DNA from: Cobetia sp. L2A1
GTDB taxonomy: Bacteria; Pseudomonadota; Gammaproteobacteria; Pseudomonadales; Halomonadaceae
Reading direction: 5' to 3'
Assembly (NCBI RefSeq): GCF_009796845.1
Contig: NZ_CP047025.1
Location: 1,612,001-1,676,000, forward strand
DNA length: 64,000 nucleotides
A model generated the notes under the pieces. That model was not told where the DNA came from and did no database searches. It was given only the letters and a program-made list of their open reading frames with translations. The position numbers were made by a program, and so were the translations under genes. How positions within the stretch are numbered: the first letter of the stretch is position 1; every line of letters begins with the position of its first letter. This document shows, one piece after another, positions 56,331-64,000 of this stretch.

Positions 56331-57476
56331 TCAGCCGCGTGCCAGTCGCTTGGCTTTCTCCGGATCATCAAAGGGGAGGGAATGACTGATGGCGGAGAGA
56401 CTGGTCTCACCGTCAGTGTCGGTCTTGAGTGTCAGCGGAGTGCCATGTTCGGCGTAGCCGGGCGCTAGACGTGCCAATGCCATGGAGCGACCACTCAGAC
56501 GGGAATACATGCCCTGGGTGATCACACCCACACACTTGCCGTCGGCGTAGACCTGGTCACCGATCTGCGCGACCTGCTTCGAGTCGAGCAGCACTCCGTA
56601 GACCTTGACGCGCTCCTTGCCCTGGAGTGCGAAGTGATCACTGGCACCGCGGAATTCGGTCTTGCCTGGCGAGACGGTGAAGTCCAGCCCCAATTCCCAC
56701 AGGGTATCGCCCGCGGGTTGGTCAGCGTACGGATAGGTTTCAGAGTTGTCGGCCGGATAGAACAGCAGATGGCTTTCGACCCGCAGCCAATCAAGCGTGC
56801 CGAAGCTGCACGGTTTGATGCCCATCTCGGCGCCATCCTCGAGGATCTGTTCCCACAGAGAGGGGGCATCCTTGGCCTTGCAGAAGATCTCGTAGCCACG
56901 CTCACCGGTGTAGCCGGTCCGCGAGATCATCACGTGGTGGCCGAACAGCTGGGTCTGTAGGTGATGGAAATAGCGCAGTTCACGAATCTCGGGAATGTGG
57001 CGCTCCAGGAAGTCCACGGCCAGCGGGCCCTGCAGCGACATGTCGTGCATATCGTCATCAAAGGTCAGGCTGACGGCACGACCCAGCGCCGTCTTTGCCA
57101 GCATCTCGTTGGCGGTGCCGGTGCCATGCACGAACAGGTAGGAGTTGGGGGCCAGGCAATAGACGATACAGTCATCGACGAACTTGCCGGCTTCATTGAG
57201 CACACTGGCATACACCGACTTGCCCGGGTAGAGCTTGGACATGTCGCGGGTGGTGACGTAATCCAATACCGCCTGGGCATGTGGGCCAGCACAGTGAATC
57301 TTCTTGAGGCCCGAGACATCCATCAACCCTGCACGGGTGCGGATGGTTTCATGATCGTCGGCTGTGTCTGACACCGCGTAATTCCAGGCGGTGCCCATGC
57401 CATTCCAGTCTTCAAGCTCCGCGCCCAGCGCGCGGTGTTGTTCGGCCAGTGCCGAGATGCGCCATGAATTCGCCAT
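56331..57476 (-). CDS. GcvT-like tetrahydrofolate-dependent aminomethyltransferase, possibly DmmD-like
   Basis: A 381-residue protein of the GcvT/aminomethyltransferase superfamily. It contains AGLMDVSGLKKIHCAGPHAQ, YVTTRDMSKLYPGKSVYASV, DDMHDMSLQGPLAVDFLE, ISRTGYTGERGYEIFCKA and LDWLRVESHLLFYPADN, which line the folate site. The C-terminal GcvT barrel runs from about residue 290. No gcvH or gcvP is near, so it is not part of a glycine cleavage operon. Beside gmaS, mgsABC and dmmAB it probably moves methyl-derived one-carbon units onto folate, like the GcvT-like protein of dmm operons; that assignment is inferred. AGGAG precedes the ATG. Confidence 0.75.
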   Translation of the reverse strand: MANSWRISALAEQHRALGAELEDWNGMGTAWNYAVSDTADDHETIRTRAGLMDVSGLKKIHCAGPHAQAVLDYVTTRDMSKLYPGKSVYASVLNEAGKFVDDCIVYCLAPNSYLFVHGTGTANEMLAKTALGRAVSLTFDDDMHDMSLQGPLAVDFLERHIPEIRELRYFHHLQTQLFGHHVMISRTGYTGERGYEIFCKAKDAPSLWEQILEDGAEMGIKPCSFGTLDWLRVESHLLFYPADNSETYPYADQPAGDTLWELGLDFTVSPGKTEFRGASDHFALQGKERVKVYGVLLDSKQVAQIGDQVYADGKCVGVITQGMYSRLSGRSMALARLAPGYAEHGTPLTLKTDTDGETSLSAISHSLPFDDPEKAKRLARG

Positions 57477-58205
57477 GCGTCTCTTTCTCCTGTGAGTCGT
57501 TGCCTAGCGTAAGTGGGGCTATCTGATCCCGTCCCTGCATAGCTTGCGAGAAGCTCAACGCCGGGAGGGAAATGTTGTTGTTTTCTGGCATGTTGCTTCG
57601 CGCCGCTTCATAGCCTTCAGCGCTATCCAGTGCTATTTCCTCCCGCTCCATTGCCTCTCGCGCTGCATTATTTGGCCCTCTATCAATTCTTGAAGGGAAA
57701 AAAACATTCCTATCGGTTAAGCAAGGGGCTTGCCAACTTTCAAAATGTGGTGGTGCTGGCGGGTCTCAATCATCGGTGAGTGAGTCCGCTGGCTCAATGA
57801 AGGCCGCTTGGGGAGAGAGTTTGCGAAGTGGTGCATCGTGGCGGTGCGTTATCTGGCAGTCATGCACGCCAATGGCGCACATTTGTCGCGAACGTGTCGG
57901 TATTGGTCGGCTAATGCCGTGATGATGGAGAGAGTTTGGTGATGATTTAAATTAATTTATCATATTTTACAGCGGCTTAGGTGTTGCGTTCGAGGCGTGT
58001 AACGCAAGATTGGCACGCTGCGTGCTTTTCTCTCAGGGAAATAAAGTTGACCATCAGGAATCACAACAACACGTTTCGTCCGCTGTCTTCACTGTCCTCT
58101 TCACTGTCAGAGTGACCCACAGGAATCAGATTCCGGGTTGCGACCGACACCCTGAGTGAAGGGTCCAGCGAGACGACACCCCGGTCCGCTCTCAAAGGAA
58201 CTCCG
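57477..58205. other. Divergent control region between the GcvT-like gene and gmaS
   Basis: About 730 bases without a supported gene. It contains an AT-rich patch (57940-57975), an imperfect inverted repeat at 57863-57881 (TGCACGCC, AAT, GGCGCACA) that could be an activator site, and a sigma-54 type promoter before gmaS, listed separately. Confidence 0.5.
58011..58026 (+). promoter_or_regulatory. Sigma-54 (-24/-12) promoter candidate of gmaS
   Basis: TGGCAC, GCTGC, GTGCT keeps the invariant GG (58012-58013) and GC (58024-58025) exactly 10 bases apart. It differs from the consensus TGGCAC-N5-TTGCW at one position. The predicted transcript start is near 58037, about 170 bases before the gmaS ATG. 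Confidence 0.6.
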
Positions 58206-59540
58206 ATGTCTCCCGAAAATGCGCAACAGTTCATCAAGGATCACGACATTCGCTACCTGCTGGCGCAATTCGTTGATATTCATGGTGCCGCCAAGACAAA
58301 ATCCGTTCCAGCCAACTGTCTGATGGACGTGGTCGAGAAGGGAGCAGGTTTTGCAGGTTTTGCCGTCAGTGGCCTGGGCATGTCGCCGGAAGGCCCCGAC
58401 TTCATGGCCCGCGGCGATCTTGCCTCGCTGTCGCTGGTACCGTGGCAGCCAGGCTATGCCCGCATGGCTTGCGATGGCTACGTCAACGGTGAGCCGTTCG
58501 CCAATGACAGTCGTGTCGTGCTGCTCAAGCAACTGGAGCGCATGAAGGACAAGGGATGGACGCTGAACACCGGGCTCGAACCTGAGTTTTCGCTGTTCCG
58601 CCGCGGTGAGAGCGGCCAGCTCTTGCCGGTGGATGAGAGCGATACTCTTGCCAAGCCTTGTTATGACTACAAGGGATTGTCGCGCTCGCGGGAGTTTCTC
58701 GAGCGGCTGGTGGAATCCCTGCAGGCGGTGGACTTCGACATCTATCAAATCGATCACGAAGACGCCAACGGCCAGTTCGAGATCAATTACACCTACAGCG
58801 ATGCGCTGACTTCGGCTGACCGTTTCACCTTCGTGCGCATGGCGGCCGGTGAAATCGCCAATGATCTGGGCATGGTGTGCTCCTTCATGCCCAAGCCGCT
58901 GGCAGATCGCCCTGGCAACGGCATGCACTTCCACCTGTCTGTCTGTGATGACAGCGGTCGCAATCTGTTCGCGGACGATTCCGACGTACAGGGCATGGGG
59001 TTGTCGTCATTGGCGTATCACTTCATGGCGGGTCTGCTGGCTCACGCCCCAGCGCTGTGTGCCTTTGCGGCACCGACCGTCAATTCCTACAAGCGTCTCG
59101 TCGGCGGTGGCAGCACCAGTGGCGCGACCTGGGCGCCCGTCTTCATTGCCTACGGTGACAACAACCGTTCCGCCATGGTGCGTGTGCCCTATGGCCGCCT
59201 TGAATTCCGCTTGCCTGATGCCGGCTGCAACCCCTACCTCGTCCACGCCGCCATCATCGCGGCAGGGCTGGATGGCGTGGCGCGAAAACTTGATCCGGGC
59301 ACGGCTCATAACATCAACCTGTATTCCCTGACCCCGAGCGAGTGCGTGGAGAAGGGCATCGAGAAGTTGCCCCAGAACCTCTCGCTGGCCATCGATGCGC
59401 TGGAAGCGGACAGCATCCTGCGCGAAAGCCTGGGGGAAGGCATCTGCGAGGAATTCATGCGCCTCAAGCGTGATGAGTGGCAGGAATACAACGCTCAGGT
59501 CAGTGACTGGGAAGTCCGTCGCTACGCCGAATTCTTCTAG
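58206..59540 (+). CDS. gmaS: Gamma-glutamylmethylamide synthetase (glutamate-methylamine ligase)
   Basis: A 444-residue protein of the type III glutamine synthetase-like group. It shows [32 protein letters not shown] (metal-binding Glu), [33 protein letters not shown] and [20 protein letters not shown], followed by [14 protein letters not shown]. The [11 protein letters not shown] and [10 protein letters not shown] stretches fit GmaS rather than GlnA. It joins methylamine to glutamate with ATP. mgsABC directly downstream use the product, which makes the assignment strong. AAGGA precedes the ATG. Confidence 0.92.
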   Translation: MSPENAQQFIKDHDIRYLLAQFVDIHGAAKTKSVPANCLMDVVEKGAGFAGFAVSGLGMSPEGPDFMARGDLASLSLVPWQPGYARMACDGYVNGEPFANDSRVVLLKQLERMKDKGWTLNTGLEPEFSLFRRGESGQLLPVDESDTLAKPCYDYKGLSRSREFLERLVESLQAVDFDIYQIDHEDANGQFEINYTYSDALTSADRFTFVRMAAGEIANDLGMVCSFMPKPLADRPGNGMHFHLSVCDDSGRNLFADDSDVQGMGLSSLAYHFMAGLLAHAPALCAFAAPTVNSYKRLVGGGSTSGATWAPVFIAYGDNNRSAMVRVPYGRLEFRLPDAGCNPYLVHAAIIAAGLDGVARKLDPGTAHNINLYSLTPSECVEKGIEKLPQNLSLAIDALEADSILRESLGEGICEEFMRLKRDEWQEYNAQVSDWEVRRYAEFF

Positions 59541-59680
59541 AGGCCGATGACTGTCGAGGTCATCTTGTGGCGGTGACGCCATTCTTTTTGATGCGCAGGG
59601 GCCGGAGGGCTATACGGCCTTGTCATCTGCTTTCACGACATAACGTCATGATGTGAATCATGGCAGCGAGGGACATCATC

Positions 59681-60598
59681 ATGTGTGGGATCGTAGGCCT
59701 ATATCTCAAGAATCCAGCATTGGAGTCGCGCCTGGGCGAGCTGTTCGAGCCCATGTTGATCTCGATGACGGACCGCGGCCCGGACAGCGCCGGCTTTGCC
59801 ATCTATGGCGATGAATATGATGCTGGCATCAAGCTGACGCTGCAAAGCGATGCTCCAGCAGAAGACTGGAGCCTGATTGCCAGCGGACTGGGCGAGCAAG
59901 TAGGGACAGTGGCGGACTGGTTCAGCAATGCCAGTGTCGCGGTCTTCAAGCTCGAGGGTGAAGAAGGTGCCGTGCGCGAATGGCTGACGATGAATGCGCC
60001 CCAGATTCGCGTACTCAGCGTTGGGCAGAGCATCGAGATTCTCAAGGCCGTCGGCCTGCCAGCACATATCGCCAGCCTTTATGGCCTCAAGAACATGAAG
60101 GGCAGCCACATCATCGGGCATACCCGTATGGCGACCGAAAGCGCCGTGACGCTACAGGGGAGTCATCCGTTCTCCACCGGTCGTGATCTGTGCCTGGTGC
60201 ATAACGGCTCGCTGTCCAATCACAATTGGCTGCGCACCAAGCTCAAGCGTGAAGGCATCAGCTTCGAGACCGACAATGATTCCGAAGTGGCGGCAGGTTA
60301 CCTGACCTGGCGTCTGGAGCAGGGCGACAGTCTGGAAGCCGCACTTAACGGTGCCCTCAAGGACCTGGACGGCTTCTTCACCTTTGCCATCGGTACCCGT
60401 GATGGCTTTGCCGTGGTGCGCGACCCGATCGCCTGCAAGCCTGCCGTGATCGCCGAGACGGATGATTACGTGGCCATGGCCTCTGAATATCGTGCCCTGG
60501 CCAGTCTGCCGGGCATCAAGGACGCCCGTGTCTGGGAGCCAGAGCCGGGAAGAATCTATTTATGGGAACGTGAAACGTCCCGTACGGAGGCCGCGTAA
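59681..60598 (+). CDS. mgsA: N-methylglutamate synthase subunit A (glutamine amidotransferase-type)
   Basis: A 305-residue class II amidotransferase. The start must be 59681 because the nucleophile Cys has to follow Met directly (MCGIVGLYLK). Other marks are ISMTDRGPDSAGFAIYG, IGHTRMATESAV, CLVHNGSLSNHNWLR and DNDSEVAAGYL, typical of the Ntn domain. It would release methylamine from gamma-glutamylmethylamide for the synthase core. The next gene starts one base after its stop. Confidence 0.9.
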   Translation: MCGIVGLYLKNPALESRLGELFEPMLISMTDRGPDSAGFAIYGDEYDAGIKLTLQSDAPAEDWSLIASGLGEQVGTVADWFSNASVAVFKLEGEEGAVREWLTMNAPQIRVLSVGQSIEILKAVGLPAHIASLYGLKNMKGSHIIGHTRMATESAVTLQGSHPFSTGRDLCLVHNGSLSNHNWLRTKLKREGISFETDNDSEVAAGYLTWRLEQGDSLEAALNGALKDLDGFFTFAIGTRDGFAVVRDPIACKPAVIAETDDYVAMASEYRALASLPGIKDARVWEPEPGRIYLWERETSRTEAA

Positions 60599-61285
60599 AT
60601 GATGAAGACTCATGACTTGGCCACCACTGGATTACGCGAACTCAATCAGTCATTGCATGATGCACAGATACTTTCCAGTGCGCGTGAATGGCGAGTGACC
60701 AATCCTGATGGTGCACACAATATTGCCTGTGGCATCAATGAAGATATCAGTGTCGATATCGATGGGCATGCCGGCTACTACTGCGCAGGCATGAACCAGA
60801 AAGCTAACATTACCATTCATGGCAATACCGGAGTTGGTGTCGCCGAGAACATGATGTCAGGTTGCGTTCGCGTCAAGGGTGATGCCTCGCAATCAGCGGG
60901 TGCCACCGCGCATGGCGGCCTGTTGGTGATCGAGGGCAATGCCGCGGCACGCTGTGGCATCTCGATGAAGGGGGTCGATATCGTCGTCAAGGGCAGTATT
61001 GGTGCGATGAGTGCTTTCATGGGCCAGGCAGGTCGCATGGTGGTGTGTGGTGATGCAGGCGAGGGGCTGGGAGATTCCCTGTATGAGGCGCGTCTCTACG
61101 TGAAAGGCACGGTCGCATCTCTTGGCGCTGACTGTATCGCCAAGGAAATGCGCACCGAGCACCTGGAGGAATTGGGTGAATTGCTGGCGAGCGCCGGCAT
61201 TGACGAAGATCCGGCCAGTTTCACGCGCTTTGGATCCGCGCGTCAGCTCTATCACTTCAAGGTCGACAACGCCTCAGCCTACTGA
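60599..61285 (+). CDS. mgsB: N-methylglutamate synthase subunit B (GXGXG beta-helix)
   Basis: A 228-residue protein corresponding to the C-terminal GXGXG domain of glutamate synthase. Repeats such as ITIHGNTGVGVAENMMSGCV, VKGDASQSAGATAHGGLLVI and GDAGEGLGDSLYEARLYVKG form the right-handed beta-helix. It links the amidotransferase and synthase subunits. It starts immediately after mgsA, within one transcript, and is followed by mgsC. Confidence 0.9.
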   Translation: MMKTHDLATTGLRELNQSLHDAQILSSAREWRVTNPDGAHNIACGINEDISVDIDGHAGYYCAGMNQKANITIHGNTGVGVAENMMSGCVRVKGDASQSAGATAHGGLLVIEGNAAARCGISMKGVDIVVKGSIGAMSAFMGQAGRMVVCGDAGEGLGDSLYEARLYVKGTVASLGADCIAKEMRTEHLEELGELLASAGIDEDPASFTRFGSARQLYHFKVDNASAY

Positions 61286-61299
61286 TCAGGATGCCCAAC

Positions 61300-62640
61300 A
61301 TGACTGACGAAACTCAAACACAGCCCTACAACCCGGCACTGCGGGAATCCGCCACCTTTGGCCGCGATGTCATTCACGAGATTCAGCGTGCGGCAGAGAC
61401 CGGCATCTATGATATTCGTGGCTGGGGCGCCAAGCGCAAGGTGCCACACTTTGATGACCTGCTATTCCTTGGGGCCAGCATGTCGCGCTACCCACTGGAA
61501 GGCTATCGCGAGAAGTGCGAGACCGAAGTCGTGCTGGGTACGCGTCACGCCAAGAAGCCCATCGTCATCAGTACACCGGTCACCATTGCCGGCATGAGTT
61601 TCGGTGCACTCTCCGCGCAGGCCAAGGAAGCGCTGGGACGAGGAGCCTCGGAAGTCGGCACCTCGACGACCACTGGTGATGGCGGCATGACGCCGGAAGA
61701 GCGTGGCCAGTCCTCACGTCTCGTCTATCAATATCTGCCGTCACGTTACGGCATGAATCCGGATGACCTGCGCAAGGCGGATGCCATTGAAATCGTGCTT
61801 GGCCAAGGTGCCAAGCCGGGCGGTGGTGGCATGTTGCTGGGCCAGAAGATCTCCGAACGCGTCGCGGGCATGCGCACGCTACCGCAGGGGATTGATCAGC
61901 GTAGTGCCTGTCGTCACCCGGACTGGACCGGCCCGGATGACCTGGCGATCAAGATTGCCGAGCTACGCGAGATCACCGATTGGCAGGTGCCGATCTACGT
62001 CAAGATTGGGGCGACGCGTACCTACTACGACGTCAAGCTGGCGGTGAAGGCAGGCGCGGATGTCATTGTGCTGGATGGCATGCAGGGCGGGACGGCAGCG
62101 ACTCAGGATGTCTTTATTGAACACGTCGGCATCCCGACCATGGCGGCGATTCCGCAGGCCACTCAGGCACTCCAGGAGATGGGGCTGCACCGTGAGGTTC
62201 AGCTGATCGTGTCTGGTGGCATTCGCAACGGCGCTGATGTGGCCAAGGCGATTGCGCTAGGGGCAGACGCCGTGGCGATCGGTACCGCCGCGCTGATCGC
62301 GCTGGGCGATAACCATCCGCGTTATGCCGAGGAGTATCAGAAGCTGGGCTCCGCTGCAGGCTTCTACGATGACTTCCAGGATGGCAAGTGCCCGGCGGGT
62401 ATCTCGACCCAGGATCCGGAACTCAGCAAGCGACTTGATCCGGTGGCTGCCGGCAAGCGTCTGGCCAATTATCTGCGCGTGCTGACGCTGGAAGCACAGA
62501 CATTGGCCCGCGCCTGTGGCAAGTCTCACCTGCATCACCTGGAGCCGGAAGATCTGGTTGCCCTCAATGTGGAAGCCGCCGCCATGGCGCGTGTCCCGCT
62601 GGCAGGCACTACCTGGATTCCGGGTCAGTCGGGCTACTGA
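61300..62640 (+). CDS. mgsC: N-methylglutamate synthase subunit C (FMN-binding synthase)
   Basis: A 446-residue glutamate synthase-like TIM barrel. It has PVTIAGMSFGALSAQAKEAL, GTSTTTGDGGMTPEERGQSS, QGAKPGGGGMLLGQKISE (FMN/substrate loop), VIVLDGMQGGTAATQDVFIE and VSGGIRNGADVAKAIALGAD. C-terminal residues include KCPAGISTQDPEL, kept from the Fe-S site of GltS. It transfers methylamine to 2-oxoglutarate to give N-methylglutamate. The ATG at 61300 has AGGA 8 bases upstream; an ATG at 61291 lies against its ribosome site. A terminator follows. Confidence 0.9.
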   Translation: MTDETQTQPYNPALRESATFGRDVIHEIQRAAETGIYDIRGWGAKRKVPHFDDLLFLGASMSRYPLEGYREKCETEVVLGTRHAKKPIVISTPVTIAGMSFGALSAQAKEALGRGASEVGTSTTTGDGGMTPEERGQSSRLVYQYLPSRYGMNPDDLRKADAIEIVLGQGAKPGGGGMLLGQKISERVAGMRTLPQGIDQRSACRHPDWTGPDDLAIKIAELREITDWQVPIYVKIGATRTYYDVKLAVKAGADVIVLDGMQGGTAATQDVFIEHVGIPTMAAIPQATQALQEMGLHREVQLIVSGGIRNGADVAKAIALGADAVAIGTAALIALGDNHPRYAEEYQKLGSAAGFYDDFQDGKCPAGISTQDPELSKRLDPVAAGKRLANYLRVLTLEAQTLARACGKSHLHHLEPEDLVALNVEAAAMARVPLAGTTWIPGQSGY

Positions 62641-62731
62641 TCTTTCGTTATTCATCGTGCCAGCTGGTGGTTCCTCGTCATTCTTCGTGAAATATTGGAT
62701 ATCATGACAGGGAATGATGGTGGGATATCTG

Positions 62732-62762
62732 AAGCGTTCCACTTCTGGTGGGACGCTTTTTT
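62732..62762 (+). terminator. Rho-independent terminator after mgsC
   Basis: AAGCGTTCCAC and GTGGGACGCTT form a near-perfect stem (one wobble) followed by six T. It ends the gmaS-mgsABC transcript, so dmmAB have their own promoter. Confidence 0.9.
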
Positions 62763-63145
62763 CATGCTTGAAAGGAAGTGGTGAAGGAAAGTGTTTTCGA
62801 GAATATTACGTGAATAAATATCAATGATGCATTGAGTTTTATGCTAGATGATGGCGATTATTATGTGCTTGAATGTCGAGATAAATGACGATTTACTTGA
62901 GAGTTCCAATCTGGTGATTATGGACTATTCCATGACATTTTTTGATGTCTTTTGGTGCGAATCATGACGAATAGTTGACTTCATTGGTGAAGATATGGCG
63001 TCAGGCGTATCTTGCGCCTTGCAAGACAGTATCTTTGCTTTTTTTGGCATGAATTCTGCTCTTTGAATGAGATGAAAAGGGATGTCAGGCATCTTCGGTT
63101 GACTGACATCACGACAAGAACACTCTCTCGGAGCAGGGTCGTCTC
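62763..63145. other. AT-rich control region upstream of dmmA
   Basis: No gene supported. AT-rich relative to its neighbours, with a sigma-54 type promoter candidate at 63045-63060, listed separately. Confidence 0.5.
63045..63060 (+). promoter_or_regulatory. Sigma-54 (-24/-12) promoter candidate of dmmA
   Basis: TGGCAT, GAATT, CTGCT has GG (63046-63047) and GC (63058-63059) exactly 10 bases apart and two mismatches to the consensus. It lies about 75 bases before the likely dmmA ribosome site. Confidence 0.5.
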
Positions 63146-63832
63146 ATGAAAAGCCCGCAACCTATTTCTGTCACTACCGGGATTCGCAGTCGCCAGCATT
63201 ATCCTTGCATTGAGGCTTTGCCTTCTGCCCAGCGTTATCTGGTGGTCAGTCAGGCTCCTGTGCCCGGCATGGCGCAAGCCGCAGTCGAACAGCTCGAGCA
63301 GCTTGGCCAGCGTGTCAGAGTCTTGCTGGACCGTCGCGTAGGCGCTGAGGCGTCAGTTCTCGCCGCGCTGTCTGAGGTTCCATCTGACAAGGCAACTGGG
63401 GTGACTGGTGCCTGGCTCGAGATTCCCGAATCTGTTCTCACCACGCAAAGCCGTGATGAGGAGGCCGGATCACGACACGTACTAAGTGACGCAATCAATC
63501 ACGTAGGCGCGTCGGGTTGTCTCATCGCCATCGGCAGCGAGCACTTCGTATGGCAGATCGCACAGCAAGGTCAGCAACGGGGGCTGGTACAGGACGACAT
63601 CCTGATGCTGCCGGTCGCCGCCTGCGGACGGCACCTGTTCTGTGTGCACTGCCAGCATGTGACTGCCAACGTGCACCATACGCCTGCGACTTGCGGCGGT
63701 TGCGGCATGTCGCTGGAAGTTCGAGATCACTTTTCCAAGCGTCTGGGGGGCTACATGGGCGTGCGCGTCGATGCCGAAGCCCCGGGCGAACTGCCAGAGA
63801 CACAGGAGGTAGCGCCATGTCTCGCTTCATGA
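63146..63832 (+). CDS. dmmA: Dimethylamine monooxygenase subunit DmmA-family protein
   Basis: A 228-residue protein. The C-terminal part has a four-Cys metal or iron-sulphur site, CGRHLFCVHCQHVTANVHHT and TCGGCGMSLEVRDHFSKRLG, ending GGYMGVR, which I recognise from the DmmA family. The N-terminal part (LVVSQAPVPGMAQAAVEQLE) is a Rossmann-like region. DmmABC demethylate dimethylamine to methylamine and formaldehyde with O2 and NADPH. It is longer than some DmmA proteins by an N-terminal extension. Its last 16 bases overlap the next gene. Confidence 0.8.
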   Translation: MKSPQPISVTTGIRSRQHYPCIEALPSAQRYLVVSQAPVPGMAQAAVEQLEQLGQRVRVLLDRRVGAEASVLAALSEVPSDKATGVTGAWLEIPESVLTTQSRDEEAGSRHVLSDAINHVGASGCLIAIGSEHFVWQIAQQGQQRGLVQDDILMLPVAACGRHLFCVHCQHVTANVHHTPATCGGCGMSLEVRDHFSKRLGGYMGVRVDAEAPGELPETQEVAPCLAS

Positions 63833-64000
63833 AGGCGCGCATCGCGGCAGTGGGTCAGATCAGCACCACTGTTCGCCGCTTGACCTTGGTACCTGCCGAG
63901 TCGGGGCAGTCATTTACCCCATTCTCGCCCGGCAGTCATATCGTGTTGGGCATCCCCGGTGAGGGGCGGACCTGTCGCAATGCCTATTCATTGATCAGTG
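63817..64000 (+). CDS. dmmB: Dimethylamine monooxygenase reductase subunit (DmmB-like), cut by the window edge
   Basis: The first 61 residues begin MSRFMKARIAAVGQISTTVR, then PFSPGSHIVLGIPGEGRTCR NAYSLIS split at the FAD-binding RxYS-like motif (RNAYSL). This is the start of a ferredoxin-NADP reductase (PDR/VanB type), as expected for the electron-transfer subunit of DmmABC. AGGAGGT lies 6 bases before the ATG, inside dmmA. The rest lies beyond the window. Confidence 0.75.
   Translation, partial: MSRFMKARIAAVGQISTTVRRLTLVPAESGQSFTPFSPGSHIVLGIPGEGRTCRNAYSLIS

Noticed and set aside
57412..57651. 79-codon minus frame upstream of the GcvT-like gene
   Set aside because: Overlaps the start of the GcvT-like gene in another frame and lacks conserved features.
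57863..57881. Inverted repeat TGCACGCC-AAT-GGCGCACA as an NtrC site
   Set aside because: Two mismatches between arms and only loose fit to the NtrC consensus; kept as a remark in the control region only.
58107..58934. 275-codon frame antisense to gmaS
   Set aside because: Fully overlaps a well-supported gene; composition is that of an antisense shadow.

Overview
The window reads as a chromosomal segment of a marine or halophilic gammaproteobacterium, most likely a member of the Halomonadaceae such as Cobetia or Halomonas. This is an inference. It rests on the gene mix (BCCT osmolyte carrier, DUF3008 and DUF6482 small proteins, methylamine and possible DMSP metabolism, Cu/Ag efflux) and on the GC-rich codon use of most genes. 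The first 5.5 kb, the 11.5-12.2 kb gene and parts of the pilus locus are visibly AT-richer. I saw no rRNA, tRNA, CRISPR array, insertion sequence or prophage.

Layout, left to right. (a) 1-121: start of a flavin monooxygenase that matches trimethylamine monooxygenase (Tmm). (b) 2.1-5.6 kb: a five-gene minus-strand operon made of a periplasmic metallo-beta-lactamase-fold protein, a Cys-motif secreted peptide, a DUF692/MNIO enzyme, an HvfC/DUF2063-like partner and a DoxX membrane protein. This is a bufferin/HvfA-type metal-binding RiPP system with an unusual extra hydrolase gene. (c) 6-23.7 kb: mostly single housekeeping or accessory genes (Old Yellow Enzyme-like reductase with a divergent LysR, CNNM/CBS protein, COG2509 flavoprotein, a degenerate hydratase-fold protein, AraC regulator, secreted PepV-like dipeptidase, BCCT carrier, LLM flavin enzyme, extensin-like peptidase), many separated by clear bidirectional terminators. 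(d) 24.1-32.7 kb: a compact Tad/Flp-like pilus locus bracketed by two related prepilin-like proteins. It has CpaB, secretin, TadD-like lipoprotein, CpaF ATPase, TadB and TadC, but no TadZ, TadE/F/G or prepilin peptidase.

(e) 33.7-38.6 kb: a copper-type operon (SCO1, small membrane protein, PepSY membrane protein, Met-rich TonB receptor). (f) 38.8-40.5 kb: a DddP-like M24 enzyme and a LysR regulator that both lack their N-termini and meet head to head, which suggests one deletion. (g) 42.1-48.8 kb: cusCBA Cu/Ag efflux with a Met/Cys-rich leader gene. (h) 49.4-53.5 kb: beta-alanine/omega-amino-acid catabolism (aminotransferase, methylmalonate-semialdehyde dehydrogenase, LysR). (i) 55.4-64 kb: methylamine catabolism, with an XRE-cupin regulator, a GcvT-like protein, gmaS, mgsABC, then dmmA and the start of dmmB.

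Together the two ends encode steps of a trimethylamine to dimethylamine to methylamine to glutamate route (Tmm, Dmm, GmaS, Mgs). The TMAO demethylase and the N-methylglutamate dehydrogenase are not in view. Good sigma-54 type -24/-12 sequences precede gmaS and dmmA, which suggests control by nitrogen supply. Three separate loci in the window (b, e, g) point to copper handling.
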